A stretch of DNA of 37,510 nucleotides from Clostridiaceae bacterium (GCA_016290665.1 JAEEUW010000012.1:1-37510), one strand, 5' to 3'. Numbered from the stretch's first letter, positions 1 through 7,865 are shown. Notes: generated from the sequence alone by a model not told the origin. Program-made: numbers and translations.

Positions 1-803
1 GCCACATAGGGCTTGAAATAGATGATCAGCACCGCGCCGACGAGCGCCGCCGCACAGACGAACAAGAGCGAGCGCACATCGCCCGAGCGCAGGAACGCGA
101 TGATCAGAAACGTAAAGAAGAAGATCAGCGCCGTGCCGAAGTCCTTCATCAAAAACAGCACGCCGATACAGCCGAGGGCATAGGCAATATAGAGATAGAT
201 GTTCTTTGCCGTCAGCAGCTTGTCGAGCGTGGCCGCGCCCACGAAGACGAAGGCCACCTTGACGAATTCCGACGGCTGGATCGAAAACAGGCCGTTGCCG
301 ATCACCAGCCAGTTATAGGCGCCGTTGATGGCGCCGACGAAAAAGCGGATGAACACGAACGCGCCGGCAAGGCCGACGAGCGACAGCGCCGCCAGCGGCA
401 GGCGCACCTTCATCACGCGGCGCACGTCCTTGAGGAACCACAGCAGCACGTCATAGACCGCCACGCCCAGCACGATGGCGCAAAGCTGCTTGAGCTGGCT
501 GTGCTTGTCCGCGCTCGTGCCGAGCGTCATGCCGACGCCGCACAGAAAGAACGCGATGAATTCCAGCTCGAAGTTGACCTTTTTGAAGCCGTAGTGCATC
601 ACGGCCACATAGAGCCATTCAAAGAGGATATAACCCGCGAACATCAGCGCGTTCTGCCAATAGAACGTGTTGCCCTCAAACACGGCGGGCACGGCGCAGA
701 ACAACTGAAAGACCGTCAGCAAAAGCAGGATAAAGCCGCGGTCCACATAGCGGTATTTGCGTGCGCGGGCGGTTTCCCGCCGCGCCTTGGAAGCTTTTGA
801 CAT
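1..803 (-). CDS. FtsW/RodA/SpoVE-family cell-wall polymerase, 3' part cut by window edge
   Basis: This gene is absent from the ORF track because its stop lies outside the window. Translating the minus strand from the ATG at 803 gives about 267 residues of a polytopic membrane protein. Motifs typical of SEDS glycosyltransferases are present, including YNWLVIGNGLFSIQPSEFVK and LMKDFGTALIFFFTFL. SEDS proteins polymerise peptidoglycan from lipid II together with a class B penicillin-binding protein. The start is supported by a GGAG site about 8 nt upstream. It lies about 50 bp downstream of an FHA-domain gene on the same strand. FHA next to SEDS (and often a PBP) is a common Gram-positive arrangement, so a PBP gene may follow beyond the edge. 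Which of ftsW, rodA or spoVE it is cannot be decided here. Confidence 0.9.
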   Translation of the reverse strand, partial: MSKASKARRETARARKYRYVDRGFILLLLTVFQLFCAVPAVFEGNTFYWQNALMFAGYILFEWLYVAVMHYGFKKVNFELEFIAFFLCGVGMTLGTSADKHSQLKQLCAIVLGVAVYDVLLWFLKDVRRVMKVRLPLAALSLVGLAGAFVFIRFFVGAINGAYNWLVIGNGLFSIQPSEFVKVAFVFVGAATLDKLLTAKNIYLYIAYALGCIGVLFLMKDFGTALIFFFTFLIIAFLRSGDVRSLLFVCAAALVGAVLIIYFKPYV

Positions 804-837
804 AGGGTTCCTCCGGAGTAATTCGGAATTCGGAATT

Positions 838-868
838 GTTTCAATCGCGCCGTCAGCGCGATTGAAAC
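838..868 (-). repeat. Perfect inverted repeat spanning the stop codon of the FHA gene
   Basis: Two 13-nt arms (GTTTCAATCGCGC and its exact complement) flank a 5-nt loop that holds the TGA stop of the FHA gene. There is no U-run after it, so a classical terminator is unlikely. Short GGAATTC direct repeats follow before the ribosome site of the FtsW-like gene. Confidence 0.75.
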
Positions 869-1776
869 GTAAACTTCTCCCCGCCGATATCGATCACGTC
901 GCCGGGGAAGAGCAGCTGCGGCTTCGTCACGCGGCTGCCGTTGAGAAAGGTGCCGCGGGCACTCCCGAGGTCGTCGATCGCCCAGCCGTCCTCATAGAGA
1001 ATCAGCAGCGCGTGGCGGCGCGAGGCGGCGGGGGAGGCCGCCGGAATGTCGCAGCCTGCGCCGCGGCCGATGGACACGCGGTTGCCGGTGAGCGAATAGG
1101 TCTCGCGCGTTCCGGCGTTCTGCAGCACGGCGCGGCGGCCGGAATCGGAGAACACGTCGCCCCTTCCCTGCGGCGGGCCGGCCTCCGAAATGAAATCCGG
1201 CTGCTTCTTTTCAAAATGCAGCTGCGGCCTGTGCGCGTCGTCATAGGCGGAAAGCGGCGTGAACAGCGCCGTCCGGCCGGGCGTTTCCGCGGCGGGCTCT
1301 GCACCCGGCGCGGCGGGGGCTTCCGGCGCGTCGTCGGGAATCGTGATTGCTTTTTTCTTTTTCCTGCCCACGCGGATCACCGGGTCGTTGACCACGGCGA
1401 AGCGGAACGCCATGCTGCCCAGCGTCAGCAGGTCGCCGGGCCGGATCTGCGCCTTTTCGCCGGCGGGCTGTCCGTTCACCAGAATGCCCGACTTGGAATT
1501 GAGGTCGTAGACGTACCAGCCGTCGATGCGCCGGCTGATGACGGCGTGGCTGCGCGAGACGGTCTCATAGCCGATCACAACGTCGCAGTGCTTGCTGCGG
1601 CCGATCGAGGTTTCCCACATGTTCAGCGGGAACCGCGCGCCGTCCACCTGATCGATCAGATAGCCGTAGATTTTTTCCTGCGGGTGGCCCAGCAGCAGCG
1701 TGAGCAGGCATTTGGCCAGAATCACGAGCCCCAGCACGGGCAGCAGGTATCTGGAAATGGAAATCACAACGTCCAT
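853..1776 (-). CDS. Membrane-anchored protein with two FHA domains
   Basis: 307 aa. An N-terminal membrane segment (about residues 8-30) is followed by a first FHA domain (about 50-125), with GRSKHCDVV, SRSH and an NG turn. A basic, Pro/Ala-rich linker follows, then a second FHA domain (about 225-303) with SIGRGAGCD, SRRH and GTFLNG. FHA domains bind phosphothreonine peptides, usually made by Ser/Thr kinases such as PknB. Next to an FtsW/RodA-like gene, this protein probably recruits phosphorylated partners to the wall-synthesis machinery; that role is inferred. No kinase is visible in the window. The start has GGAGG at a good distance and a clear promoter lies upstream. The stop codon is embedded in a perfect hairpin. 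Confidence 0.92.
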   Translation of the reverse strand: MDVVISISRYLLPVLGLVILAKCLLTLLLGHPQEKIYGYLIDQVDGARFPLNMWETSIGRSKHCDVVIGYETVSRSHAVISRRIDGWYVYDLNSKSGILVNGQPAGEKAQIRPGDLLTLGSMAFRFAVVNDPVIRVGRKKKKAITIPDDAPEAPAAPGAEPAAETPGRTALFTPLSAYDDAHRPQLHFEKKQPDFISEAGPPQGRGDVFSDSGRRAVLQNAGTRETYSLTGNRVSIGRGAGCDIPAASPAASRRHALLILYEDGWAIDDLGSARGTFLNGSRVTKPQLLFPGDVIDIGGEKFTFQSR

Positions 1777-1803
1777 GTTGTCCTCCGCGTCTTTGATAGG
1801 GGT

Positions 1804-1832
1804 ATGATATCGCTTTCCGCCCGGATTGTCAA
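1804..1832 (-). promoter_or_regulatory. Housekeeping promoter of the FHA/FtsW-like unit
   Basis: On the minus strand TTGACA and TATCAT are separated by exactly 17 nt. It lies just upstream of the FHA gene's ribosome site. Confidence 0.8.
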
Positions 1833-1887
1833 TGAAACGAACTATAAACTTTGCTTGCTTTTCCGAAAGGAATCTGCTACAATCAAG

Positions 1888-2559
1888 TCAGCGTTTCGTC
1901 GCCTTCAGCGCGAAGATCGGCTGCCCGAGCGAAACGAAGCGCGATTCATATTCCGTCATGACGTTGTCCTCCGGTTCGTCGGCGTGCAGATCCAGCGTGA
2001 CGTCGGAAAGCTCAAAGCCGCAGCGCGAAAACGCGCAGATCGACGAAGCGAACAGAATGCGGTTGTCGGTCTTTTGCAAAATTTCGCCGCCGTCCGTCAG
2101 GATCGCGCGGTAGATCTGAAGAAAGCTGTCGTGCGTCAGGCGGCGCTTTGCCTGCCGCTTTTTCGGGAACGGCGTGGAAAAGTTGAGATAGATGCGCCCG
2201 ATGCTGCCCTCCGGCAGCAGCACGCCGAGCTTCTCGGCGCCGAGCAGCAGAAAGCGGAGATTCTTGAGCCCGGCGGCCTGCGCCTTTTCACAGGCCTGCA
2301 CCACCACGTTCGGGTTGACCTCCACGGCAAGAAAGTTGCGCTCGGGGTGCTTTGCGGCAATCGCGGCGGCGAACTGGCCCTTGCCGCAGCCGATCTCCAG
2401 CTCCACGGGATGCGCGTTGCCAAAGAGCCCGACGAGGTCCAGCTTCTCTGCGCAAAACGGCAGTCCCTGATAGCCGCCCTCGGTTTCGCCGATATCGACG
2501 AGACAGTCTGCGACCCGCCGGAGCCGTTCGTCCAGATTCTTCTTTCTGCGCATGCGCAT
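1888..2559 (-). CDS. trmB: tRNA (guanine-N7-)-methyltransferase TrmB
   Basis: 223 aa, normal length. TrmB uses S-adenosylmethionine to make m7G46 in the variable loop of tRNAs. The SAM-binding motif ELEIGCGKGQFA is at about residues 53-64, and the family block YLNFSTPFPKKRQAKRRLT follows near residue 130. The C-terminal MTEYE motif is also present. In many TrmB proteins the middle block reads NFSDPWPKKRH; here D and W are replaced by T and F, which I take as a lineage variant. Two ATGs are possible; the upstream one (2559) is chosen because GGAGG is 9 nt away, against 15 nt for the other. Its promoter overlaps the leader of the divergent hydrolase gene. Confidence 0.95.
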   Translation of the reverse strand: MRMRRKKNLDERLRRVADCLVDIGETEGGYQGLPFCAEKLDLVGLFGNAHPVELEIGCGKGQFAAAIAAKHPERNFLAVEVNPNVVVQACEKAQAAGLKNLRFLLLGAEKLGVLLPEGSIGRIYLNFSTPFPKKRQAKRRLTHDSFLQIYRAILTDGGEILQKTDNRILFASSICAFSRCGFELSDVTLDLHADEPEDNVMTEYESRFVSLGQPIFALKATKR

Positions 2560-2591
2560 CGCGCGTCACCTCCGGAGATGTTTACCGAAAC

Positions 2592-2620
2592 AGTATACCA
2601 TAGATGAAACCAAACGACAA
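2592..2620 (-). promoter_or_regulatory. Promoter of trmB
   Basis: Minus-strand TTGTCG and TATACT with a 17-nt spacer. The -35 region coincides with the ribosome site of the divergent hydrolase gene. Confidence 0.65.
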
Positions 2621-2632
2621 GGAGTTTTTGCA

Positions 2633-3472
2633 ATGTTTTCCAAAGAGAGAAGAAATGAGCGGAGCTTTCAGAAGCACACCCAGCGCGAATTGAAAACGCT
2701 TTGCCGCGGCGGGGACCACCCCTTCCTGTCGCCCTATACGGCGTCCGACGTTCTGACGCATCCCTCCAGGGCGGAGGTGAAGATCGTGCCGTTCTTTTTG
2801 AAGAAAAAAGCCCCGGTGGTGCTTTGCTGCCCGGGCGGCGCCTATGCGGGCGTGTCGTGGATCAACGAGGGCTATGACATTGCGCGTGCGCTGAACGAGC
2901 GCGGCTTTTCCGTGCTGCTTTTGCGCTACCGCACCGGCCCGCGCGCCAAAAACGGCAACCCGCCCGCCGACGTTGCCGCCGCCATGCAGTGGCTCCGGGA
3001 CAACGCAGACAAGTATCGGCTCGACGCCGAAAACGTGTTCCTTTGCGGCTTTTCCGCGGGCGGTCACCTTGCGGCCTATTACGCCGCAACGGCAAAGAAA
3101 AACGGCTGGCTCTGCCCCAAGGCGCTGGTGCTCGGCTACCCGGTGATCTCGCTGGAAACCGAGACCCACGGCCGCACGCGGCAGTTGTTTCTCGGCAAGC
3201 ACGAGCACAACGCCGCCGCGCAGCGTCTCGCTTCGGTGGAACAGATTGCCGACGCACAGTATCCGCCCACGTTCACCATGCACTGCGAAGACGATACCTG
3301 CGTGCCGCCGAGCAACAGTCTGCGGCTGAAGGCGAGGCTGGACGAAGTCGGCGTGCCGTGCGAATGCGCGCTTTACCCCACGGGCGGCCACGGCTGCGGC
3401 CTTGGCAAAGACACGAGCGCCGACGGCTGGATCGACCGCGCGGCGGACTTTCTGAAGCGTTATACGGAGTGA
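2633..3472 (+). CDS. Alpha/beta-hydrolase, carboxylesterase/acetyl-xylan-esterase type
   Basis: 279 aa from the ATG at 2633; the ORF track starts 27 codons too early, inside trmB. AAGGAG sits 8 nt before 2633. The fold is shown by the oxyanion-type CPGGAYAGVS segment (about 66-75), the nucleophile elbow GFSAGG (Ser141), an acid candidate in HCEDDTCVPP (Asp220/221) and the catalytic His in YPTGGHG (His253). There is no signal peptide, so it acts in the cytoplasm. Relatives remove acetyl or other acyl groups from sugars or small esters; the substrate is unknown. queH starts 5 nt after its stop, so the two are probably co-transcribed. Confidence 0.9.
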   Translation: MFSKERRNERSFQKHTQRELKTLCRGGDHPFLSPYTASDVLTHPSRAEVKIVPFFLKKKAPVVLCCPGGAYAGVSWINEGYDIARALNERGFSVLLLRYRTGPRAKNGNPPADVAAAMQWLRDNADKYRLDAENVFLCGFSAGGHLAAYYAATAKKNGWLCPKALVLGYPVISLETETHGRTRQLFLGKHEHNAAAQRLASVEQIADAQYPPTFTMHCEDDTCVPPSNSLRLKARLDEVGVPCECALYPTGGHGCGLGKDTSADGWIDRAADFLKRYTE

Positions 3473-3477
3473 GAATC

Positions 3478-4113
3478 ATGCGCAACTATCAGAAGGAGCT
3501 GGACGCGATCATCGCGCGTCACAGCGAAAAAGGAGAGGTGCCGCGGCTGCTGCTGCACGCCTGCTGCGCCCCCTGCAGCAGCTATTGTCTGGAATATCTC
3601 TCGCAGTATTTTTCCATTACGCTGTTCTACTACAACCCGAATATCTACCCCGCGTCGGAATATACCCACCGGGTGGAGGAAGCGAAGCGGCTGGTGCGCG
3701 AGCTTCCGGCAAAGCACCCGATCACGTTTCTGGAGGGGATGTTCGACCCGCAGGCGTTCTATGACGCCGTGCAGGGTCTGGAAAACGAGCCCGAGGGCGG
3801 CGCGCGCTGCGAAAAGTGCTATCTGCTGCGGCTGAAAGAAGCGGGGAAACAGGCCAAAGCGGGCGGCTTCGATTACTTCACCACCACGCTTTCCATCAGT
3901 CCGCTCAAGAGCGCCGACAAGCTCAACCGCGCCGGAGAAGAAGCCGCTGTGGCGTGCGGCGTGCCGTTTCTCCCGTCGGATTTCAAAAAGAAAAACGGCT
4001 TCAAGCGCTCGATCGAGCTGTCGAAGGAATACGAGCTTTACCGCCAGAACTACTGCGGGTGTGTGTTCAGCCGGAAAGAAGTCAACAGCCAACAGTCAAC
4101 AGTTCACAGCTGA
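3478..4113 (+). CDS. queH: Epoxyqueuosine reductase QueH
   Basis: 211 aa from the ATG at 3478; the longer frame in the ORF track lies inside the previous gene. QueH is the non-cobalamin enzyme for the last step of queuosine synthesis, reducing epoxyqueuosine in tRNA. Metal and Fe-S ligand motifs are visible: HACCAPCSSY (Cys29, 30, 33), CEKCYLLRL (Cys111, 114) and YCGCVFS (Cys193, 195). NPNIYP is also a family motif. The last 10 or so residues (VNSQQSTVHS) are encoded by a CAGNNNA heptamer repeat that also contains the stop codon. This suggests the gene end was extended or replaced by repeat DNA. The catalytic region is complete. Confidence 0.93.
   Translation: MRNYQKELDAIIARHSEKGEVPRLLLHACCAPCSSYCLEYLSQYFSITLFYYNPNIYPASEYTHRVEEAKRLVRELPAKHPITFLEGMFDPQAFYDAVQGLENEPEGGARCEKCYLLRLKEAGKQAKAGGFDYFTTTLSISPLKSADKLNRAGEEAAVACGVPFLPSDFKKKNGFKRSIELSKEYELYRQNYCGCVFSRKEVNSQQSTVHS
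4079..4113 (+). repeat. Heptamer repeat forming the end of queH
   Basis: Four clear units, CAGCCAA, CAGTCAA, CAGTTCA and CAGCTGA, are preceded by a looser fifth. They belong to the same CAGNNNA family as the array at 7852-7935. The final unit contains the queH stop codon TGA. Confidence 0.7.
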
Positions 4114-4137
4114 GCCGCCCGCCGGGCGGCTTTTTCC
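4114..4137 (+). terminator. Rho-independent terminator after queH
   Basis: A GC-rich stem (GCCGCCC/GGGCGGC around a short loop) is followed by TTTTT. Confidence 0.85.
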
Positions 4138-4160
4138 ATTCTTTATGTTTAACCCCGCAC

Positions 4161-4189
4161 TTGACAACTTTTTCCATCCGTGCTATAAT
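4161..4189 (+). promoter_or_regulatory. Consensus promoter for the TPP riboswitch/thiT transcript
   Basis: TTGACA and TATAAT are separated by 17 nt, a perfect match to the vegetative sigma consensus. The riboswitch starts about 15 nt downstream. Confidence 0.9.
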
Positions 4190-4203
4190 TCCAGACAGAA
4201 TAT

Positions 4204-4282
4204 TGCAGGGGTGCCACCGGCTGAGACCGCTTCACGCGGAACCCTTACACCTGATCCGGATCATACCGGCGTAGGGAGCGAT
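4204..4282 (+). promoter_or_regulatory. TPP (thiamine pyrophosphate) riboswitch
   Basis: The conserved THI-box parts occur in order: GGGGTGCC, GGCTGAGA, ACCCTT, ACCTGATCCGGATCATACC and GTAGGGA. It precedes a thiamine transporter gene. When TPP binds, the downstream terminator is expected to form and shut off thiT. Confidence 0.97.
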
Positions 4283-4284
4283 GT

Positions 4285-4322
4285 AACGCCTTGTGATATC
4301 CAGATCACGGGCGTGTTTTTTT
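4285..4322 (+). terminator. Terminator in the TPP riboswitch expression platform
   Basis: The stem ACGCC..GTGAT pairs with ATCAC..GGCGT and is followed by a T-run. It lies between the aptamer and the thiT ribosome site, as expected for transcriptional control. Confidence 0.85.
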
Positions 4323-4347
4323 CGCCCGAAAAAAAGGAGCGATTCTT

Positions 4348-4986
4348 ATGTCAGAAAACAAACGGATTTCATCCACCCAGAAGCTCGCCGAATGCGCGAT
4401 CATGCTTGCGCTGTCTGTGCTGCTCAATGCGTTTCCCATCTATAAAATGCCGATGGGCGGCGACGTCACGCTGTTTTGCCAGCTGCCCATTGTTGTCATC
4501 AGCTACCGTCACGGCTTGCGTTGGGGGCTTTTGACCGGCTTTGCCATGGGTGTCATCCAGATGTTGTTCGGCCTTTCCAACTTCTCTTATGTGACCGGCA
4601 TCGTTGCGTATCTCGTAGTTGCGTGTGCCGATTATCTCATTGCATTCTCTTCGCTCGGCTTGGGTGGAATCTTCCGCGGGAAGATCAAGAATCAGGCTGC
4701 TGCGCTGGCGGCCGGCGGCGCGCTCGTTTCTGTTATCCGCTTTGTATGCCACTTTATTTCCGGTGTCACCGTGTGGGCCGATTACGCCAACGGAGCTAAG
4801 GCCGTTTGGATCTATTCGCTGGGTTATAACGGCACATATATGGCCGCCGAGCTGGTGCTGACTGTGATCGGCGCGCTGGCGCTCGGCTCGCTGATCGACT
4901 TCCGTTCCGCCCGGCTCCGCGGCCTGCGCCGCGGGGCAAAGGCTGTTGCCGACGAAACGGACGCAGACGCCGAAAACAACGAATAA
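4348..4986 (+). CDS. thiT: ThiT, thiamine-binding S component of an ECF transporter
   Basis: 212 aa with about six membrane segments. The family block KMPMGGDVTLFCQLPI (about residues 33-48) is followed by SYRHGLRWGLLTGF and RFVCHFISGVTVWADYA, which contain the aromatic residues that bind thiamine in known ThiT structures. ThiT binds thiamine outside the membrane and works with the shared EcfAA'T module, which is not encoded here. An upstream TPP riboswitch agrees with the function. The charged tail (residues 190-212) is poorly conserved. The ribosome site is AAAGGAG. A terminator follows. Confidence 0.96.
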   Translation: MSENKRISSTQKLAECAIMLALSVLLNAFPIYKMPMGGDVTLFCQLPIVVISYRHGLRWGLLTGFAMGVIQMLFGLSNFSYVTGIVAYLVVACADYLIAFSSLGLGGIFRGKIKNQAAALAAGGALVSVIRFVCHFISGVTVWADYANGAKAVWIYSLGYNGTYMAAELVLTVIGALALGSLIDFRSARLRGLRRGAKAVADETDADAENNE

Positions 4987-5006
4987 TCCCCTCACTTGAT
5001 AAAGCG

Positions 5007-5038
5007 AAACGCAGCCGCGGGAAACCGGGCTGCGTTTT
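5007..5038 (+). terminator. Terminator between convergent thiT and the anti-sigma gene
   Basis: The stem ACGCAGCC/GGCTGCGT is followed by TTTTG. The inverse sequence is also a stem but has a poorer T-run, so it serves thiT best. Confidence 0.75.
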
Positions 5039-5058
5039 GCTGTTGTTTTGTATGTCCG

Positions 5059-7224
5059 TCAATCGTAGATGACGGCGCCGTTCGTCACAAGGCCGTAATC
5101 CACCACCGTGACGTCGGGTTCGCTTTCGCGTTCGGCATACTGCACGGTGCGGGTCTGCTGTTCGGTCTCCATCGAGAACTCGCGCACGTCCACGTCGCTG
5201 ACGGTGTAAACGCTGTCGCCGATGAAGGTGCCGCGGAACAGCCGGCTCAGGGCGTAGGCGTAGTTCGCGCCCTCCGTGCCGTGGACAAACGCTTTCATTT
5301 CGCCGAAGCGGTCGCCGTCCACGGTGAACCAGCGGAACACGGCTTTCGTGCCGACCCAGCAGTCGCTCTTGTCGAATACCGAATAGGTCACGGGGATCCC
5401 GAACGCGCCGTGCTGCGAATCGAACACAAACGCTTTCGGCTCAAACACCACGTCGGTGCCGGCCTGCTTGATCACGTGGCTGTCGGTCTCTCTGGGGTGC
5501 GTCGGGTCGCTGATGTCGAAGAGGGAGAGCTTCACGCTGTTGTAATCGGCGCTTTCGTCATCGCCGTTATAGCCGACGCCCAGCAGCAGCGTGCTCGTCA
5601 GCGGATGCAGATAGGCCGAGAAGCCGGGCAGCTTGACCTTGCCGAGAATCGCCGGCTTTGCCGGGTCTCTGAGGTCGATCGCGAACAGGGGATCGGTGTT
5701 GCGGAAGGTGACCACGTAGGCGAGGTCGCCCAGAAAGCGCGTGCTCTTGACCTGCTCGTCGGGGGCGAAGTCCGTGAGCTCGCCGACAATCATCAGCCGG
5801 CTGTCCAGCACATAGAGCGAGCTGACGTCCATATCGGTCTTGTAGTTGTAGTCGGTCGTGGTGATGCGCAGATAGCCGCCGCACTGGTCGATTGCGTAAT
5901 CGTCGCCCGCTTCGCCGGGCACCGCGCCGGTCGCCTTGAGCGTCACCGTGGCGCCGTCCAGCCCGAAGGCATAGATGTTCGTGCGGCAGTTGCCGTCGTC
6001 AGACACGTTCCAGTCGGTAGCAAGCAGATAGAGCGTGTCGGCGGAGCAGTACATCTCGCTGCTGTAGCCCAGCACGGACAGGCGGGTGGTTTCGGCGTCC
6101 TTCTTTGTCACGTCGAACGCGGAAAGCACCAGGTAGCTTGTGTCCTCCGCCTTTCTGTCGCGGATCAGGATTTCGTCGCTTGTCAGCGTCTTGCCGTCCA
6201 CGGCGGGGGCGTAGTTCTTTTCCACCGCTTCCTTGCTGTAGACGTTGACGTCATACTGCGTCACGGTATAGAGCACGTTCCCGATCATGCGGGTCTGCAG
6301 CAGGTTGCCGTCCTGGCGCAGCTCGCGCAGCAGCACCGGCTTTGCTTTGTCGGTGGTATCATAGATGAACTGCACGGTGCCGTTCGTTTCAAACCACGAA
6401 AGCCCGTCGTAATAATAGCCGCCCTTCGTATTCTTGCGGTCAAAGCGCTTGCGCTCCGCTGCCGTGAGGACCAGCCGGTTTTCCAGCACGTAGGCTTCCT
6501 GAAAATAATAGCTGCTCTCGTCGTCCTTCGGCTGCGGCTGCAAGACGCTCAGCTTCTGCATCGTCGTTGTGTCAATGATCGTCAGCGCGTCGCCGTTGGC
6601 GATATAGAGATAACGGCCGTCGTTTTTGAGGATATCCGCTTCGTCCACGTTTCCGTCGCGGGTGTTGGTCTGGCCGTAATTGCCGGCGGCGGCCCCGATT
6701 TCGGCGGCTGCGCGGGTGACGGCGTTCGCGTCGTTCACTGCCTGCGGCATGACGGCGTCAGACTCGAAATGCTCTTCGTCCACGGCATAGTCCGCGGCCT
6801 TGTTGACGACGCCGTTGAAGAAGATCCCCTTGCGGCGGATGGCGGCTTCGTCCTGATAGAGATTGCCGAAATACGCCTTGAGGTCGCTGTCGCTCTCGAA
6901 GCGCGAAAGCACCGGCGCCTTGAGCGTCCGCACGGGTTTGAGCTCGTTTTGCGGCTGTGTCTGAGTCGAAACCGGCGCGTCTGCGTTGACGATGGTGACC
7001 TGTTTGTGGATCGGCGGCAGCAGCGAGACGCTCGTGACGACGATGGCCACGGCGGCCGCGGCTGCAAGCACCTTGGGCAGCACGTGCTTTTTCTTTTTGA
7101 ATTGTTTGACGTTGTGTTCCCGGACCATGCTTTTCACATTTTCCGTTGAAAGGCTGTCGGGCAGCTCAATTTCTGCGCTGAACAGGGCTTTCAGGTCTTT
7201 GTCGTTTGGTTCGTTTCGTTTCAT
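5059..7224 (-). CDS. Membrane anti-sigma factor with a large extracellular beta-propeller domain
   Basis: 721 aa. A short cytoplasmic part (about 1-47) is followed by one membrane helix (about 48-70). A long outer region matches the secreted beta-propeller family in general features, with repeated blocks such as GRYLYIANGDALTIID, VLENRLVLTAAER and DLAYVVTFRNTDPLFAIDLRDP. The ATG overlaps the stop of the sigma gene as ATGA, so the two are translationally coupled. The cytoplasmic N-terminus most likely holds the ECF sigma factor inactive while the propeller senses something outside the cell; this is inferred from context. No zinc-binding HxxxCxxC motif is seen in the N-terminus. The ligand is unknown. 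Confidence 0.85.
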   Translation of the reverse strand: MKRNEPNDKDLKALFSAEIELPDSLSTENVKSMVREHNVKQFKKKKHVLPKVLAAAAAVAIVVTSVSLLPPIHKQVTIVNADAPVSTQTQPQNELKPVRTLKAPVLSRFESDSDLKAYFGNLYQDEAAIRRKGIFFNGVVNKAADYAVDEEHFESDAVMPQAVNDANAVTRAAAEIGAAAGNYGQTNTRDGNVDEADILKNDGRYLYIANGDALTIIDTTTMQKLSVLQPQPKDDESSYYFQEAYVLENRLVLTAAERKRFDRKNTKGGYYYDGLSWFETNGTVQFIYDTTDKAKPVLLRELRQDGNLLQTRMIGNVLYTVTQYDVNVYSKEAVEKNYAPAVDGKTLTSDEILIRDRKAEDTSYLVLSAFDVTKKDAETTRLSVLGYSSEMYCSADTLYLLATDWNVSDDGNCRTNIYAFGLDGATVTLKATGAVPGEAGDDYAIDQCGGYLRITTTDYNYKTDMDVSSLYVLDSRLMIVGELTDFAPDEQVKSTRFLGDLAYVVTFRNTDPLFAIDLRDPAKPAILGKVKLPGFSAYLHPLTSTLLLGVGYNGDDESADYNSVKLSLFDISDPTHPRETDSHVIKQAGTDVVFEPKAFVFDSQHGAFGIPVTYSVFDKSDCWVGTKAVFRWFTVDGDRFGEMKAFVHGTEGANYAYALSRLFRGTFIGDSVYTVSDVDVREFSMETEQQTRTVQYAERESEPDVTVVDYGLVTNGAVIYD

Positions 7225-7757
7225 GATTGTTCGTCTCCTTCACGAAGCATGGCGCGCAGGGTGTCCTTCGTCCGCGAAAGGCGCGAACGGACGGTGCCGC
7301 TTTTGCTGCCGGTCATCTCCGCCAGTTCCTTGCTGTTGTAGCCGAACAGCACGGAAAGCAGCAGCAGCTCGCGGTCGGCGTCCGGCAGCTGCCGCAGCGC
7401 CATGTGCAGCGCCGCGTGCGACGCCGGGTCGCTTTCCTGCCCCAGCAGACGGCAGCAGTCTTCAATGTCAAGAAGCTGTGTCTGCAGGGCTTTTTCGCGC
7501 TGCTTCCGGCGGCAGCAGTTGAGCAGAATGGAAAAGAACCAGCTGCGCACACTTTGGGCTTTTTTCAGTTGTCGAATGTTCTGGAACGCGAGCAGCACAC
7601 AGTCGCTGACCGCGTCCTCCGCGAGATGGGGCGACGACGTCTGGTAATACGCAAAGCGGAACAGGTCGTGCCGAAGGTCGGCATACAGCTCGCCGAACGC
7701 GTCCGCGTCGCCTGCCTGTGCGCGGCGCACAAGCGTTTTTTGGTCTTCCGGTTTCAT
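7221..7757 (-). CDS. ECF-type RNA polymerase sigma factor
   Basis: 178 aa, normal for group 4 sigma factors. The sigma-2 region (about 10-80) includes DLFRFAYYQTSSPHLAEDAVSD and VRSWFFSILLNCCRRKQR. The sigma-4 region (about 115-170) has the helix-turn-helix YNSKELAEMTGSKSGTVRSRLSR. It binds core RNA polymerase and redirects it to a small regulon. It overlaps the anti-sigma gene by 4 bp. The ribosome site before the ATG at 7757 is weak. The promoter found upstream looks like a housekeeping one rather than an obvious ECF autoregulated one. Confidence 0.93.
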   Translation of the reverse strand: MKPEDQKTLVRRAQAGDADAFGELYADLRHDLFRFAYYQTSSPHLAEDAVSDCVLLAFQNIRQLKKAQSVRSWFFSILLNCCRRKQREKALQTQLLDIEDCCRLLGQESDPASHAALHMALRQLPDADRELLLLSVLFGYNSKELAEMTGSKSGTVRSRLSRTKDTLRAMLREGDEQS

Positions 7758-7835
7758 GTGATCACATCCGTTCGATCTGTTAGATGGAAAAAAGCCGCAA
7801 AGTGTTGCACGGGAAAGGAAACTTTTTTCAAAAAC

Positions 7836-7865
7836 AGTATAGCACGTGTTTCAGTCGACAGTCAA
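7836..7865 (-). promoter_or_regulatory. Promoter of the sigma/anti-sigma operon, with -35 box from the repeat array
   Basis: Minus-strand TTGACT and TATACT with an 18-nt spacer. The -35 hexamer lies in the edge of the heptamer array, which contains further TTGACT copies at 14-bp steps. Confidence 0.65.

Noticed and set aside
1853-1885. Plus-strand promoter TTGCTT...TACAAT
   Set aside because: The spacer is about 21 nt and there is no plus-strand gene downstream.
757-2607. 616-aa plus-strand ORF opposite FHA and trmB genes
   Set aside because: It spans two clear minus-strand genes and a promoter, and its composition is that of an antisense shadow.
4996-7149. 717-aa plus-strand ORF opposite the beta-propeller gene
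   Set aside because: Antisense shadow; the minus-strand gene is coupled to the sigma gene and has clear domains.
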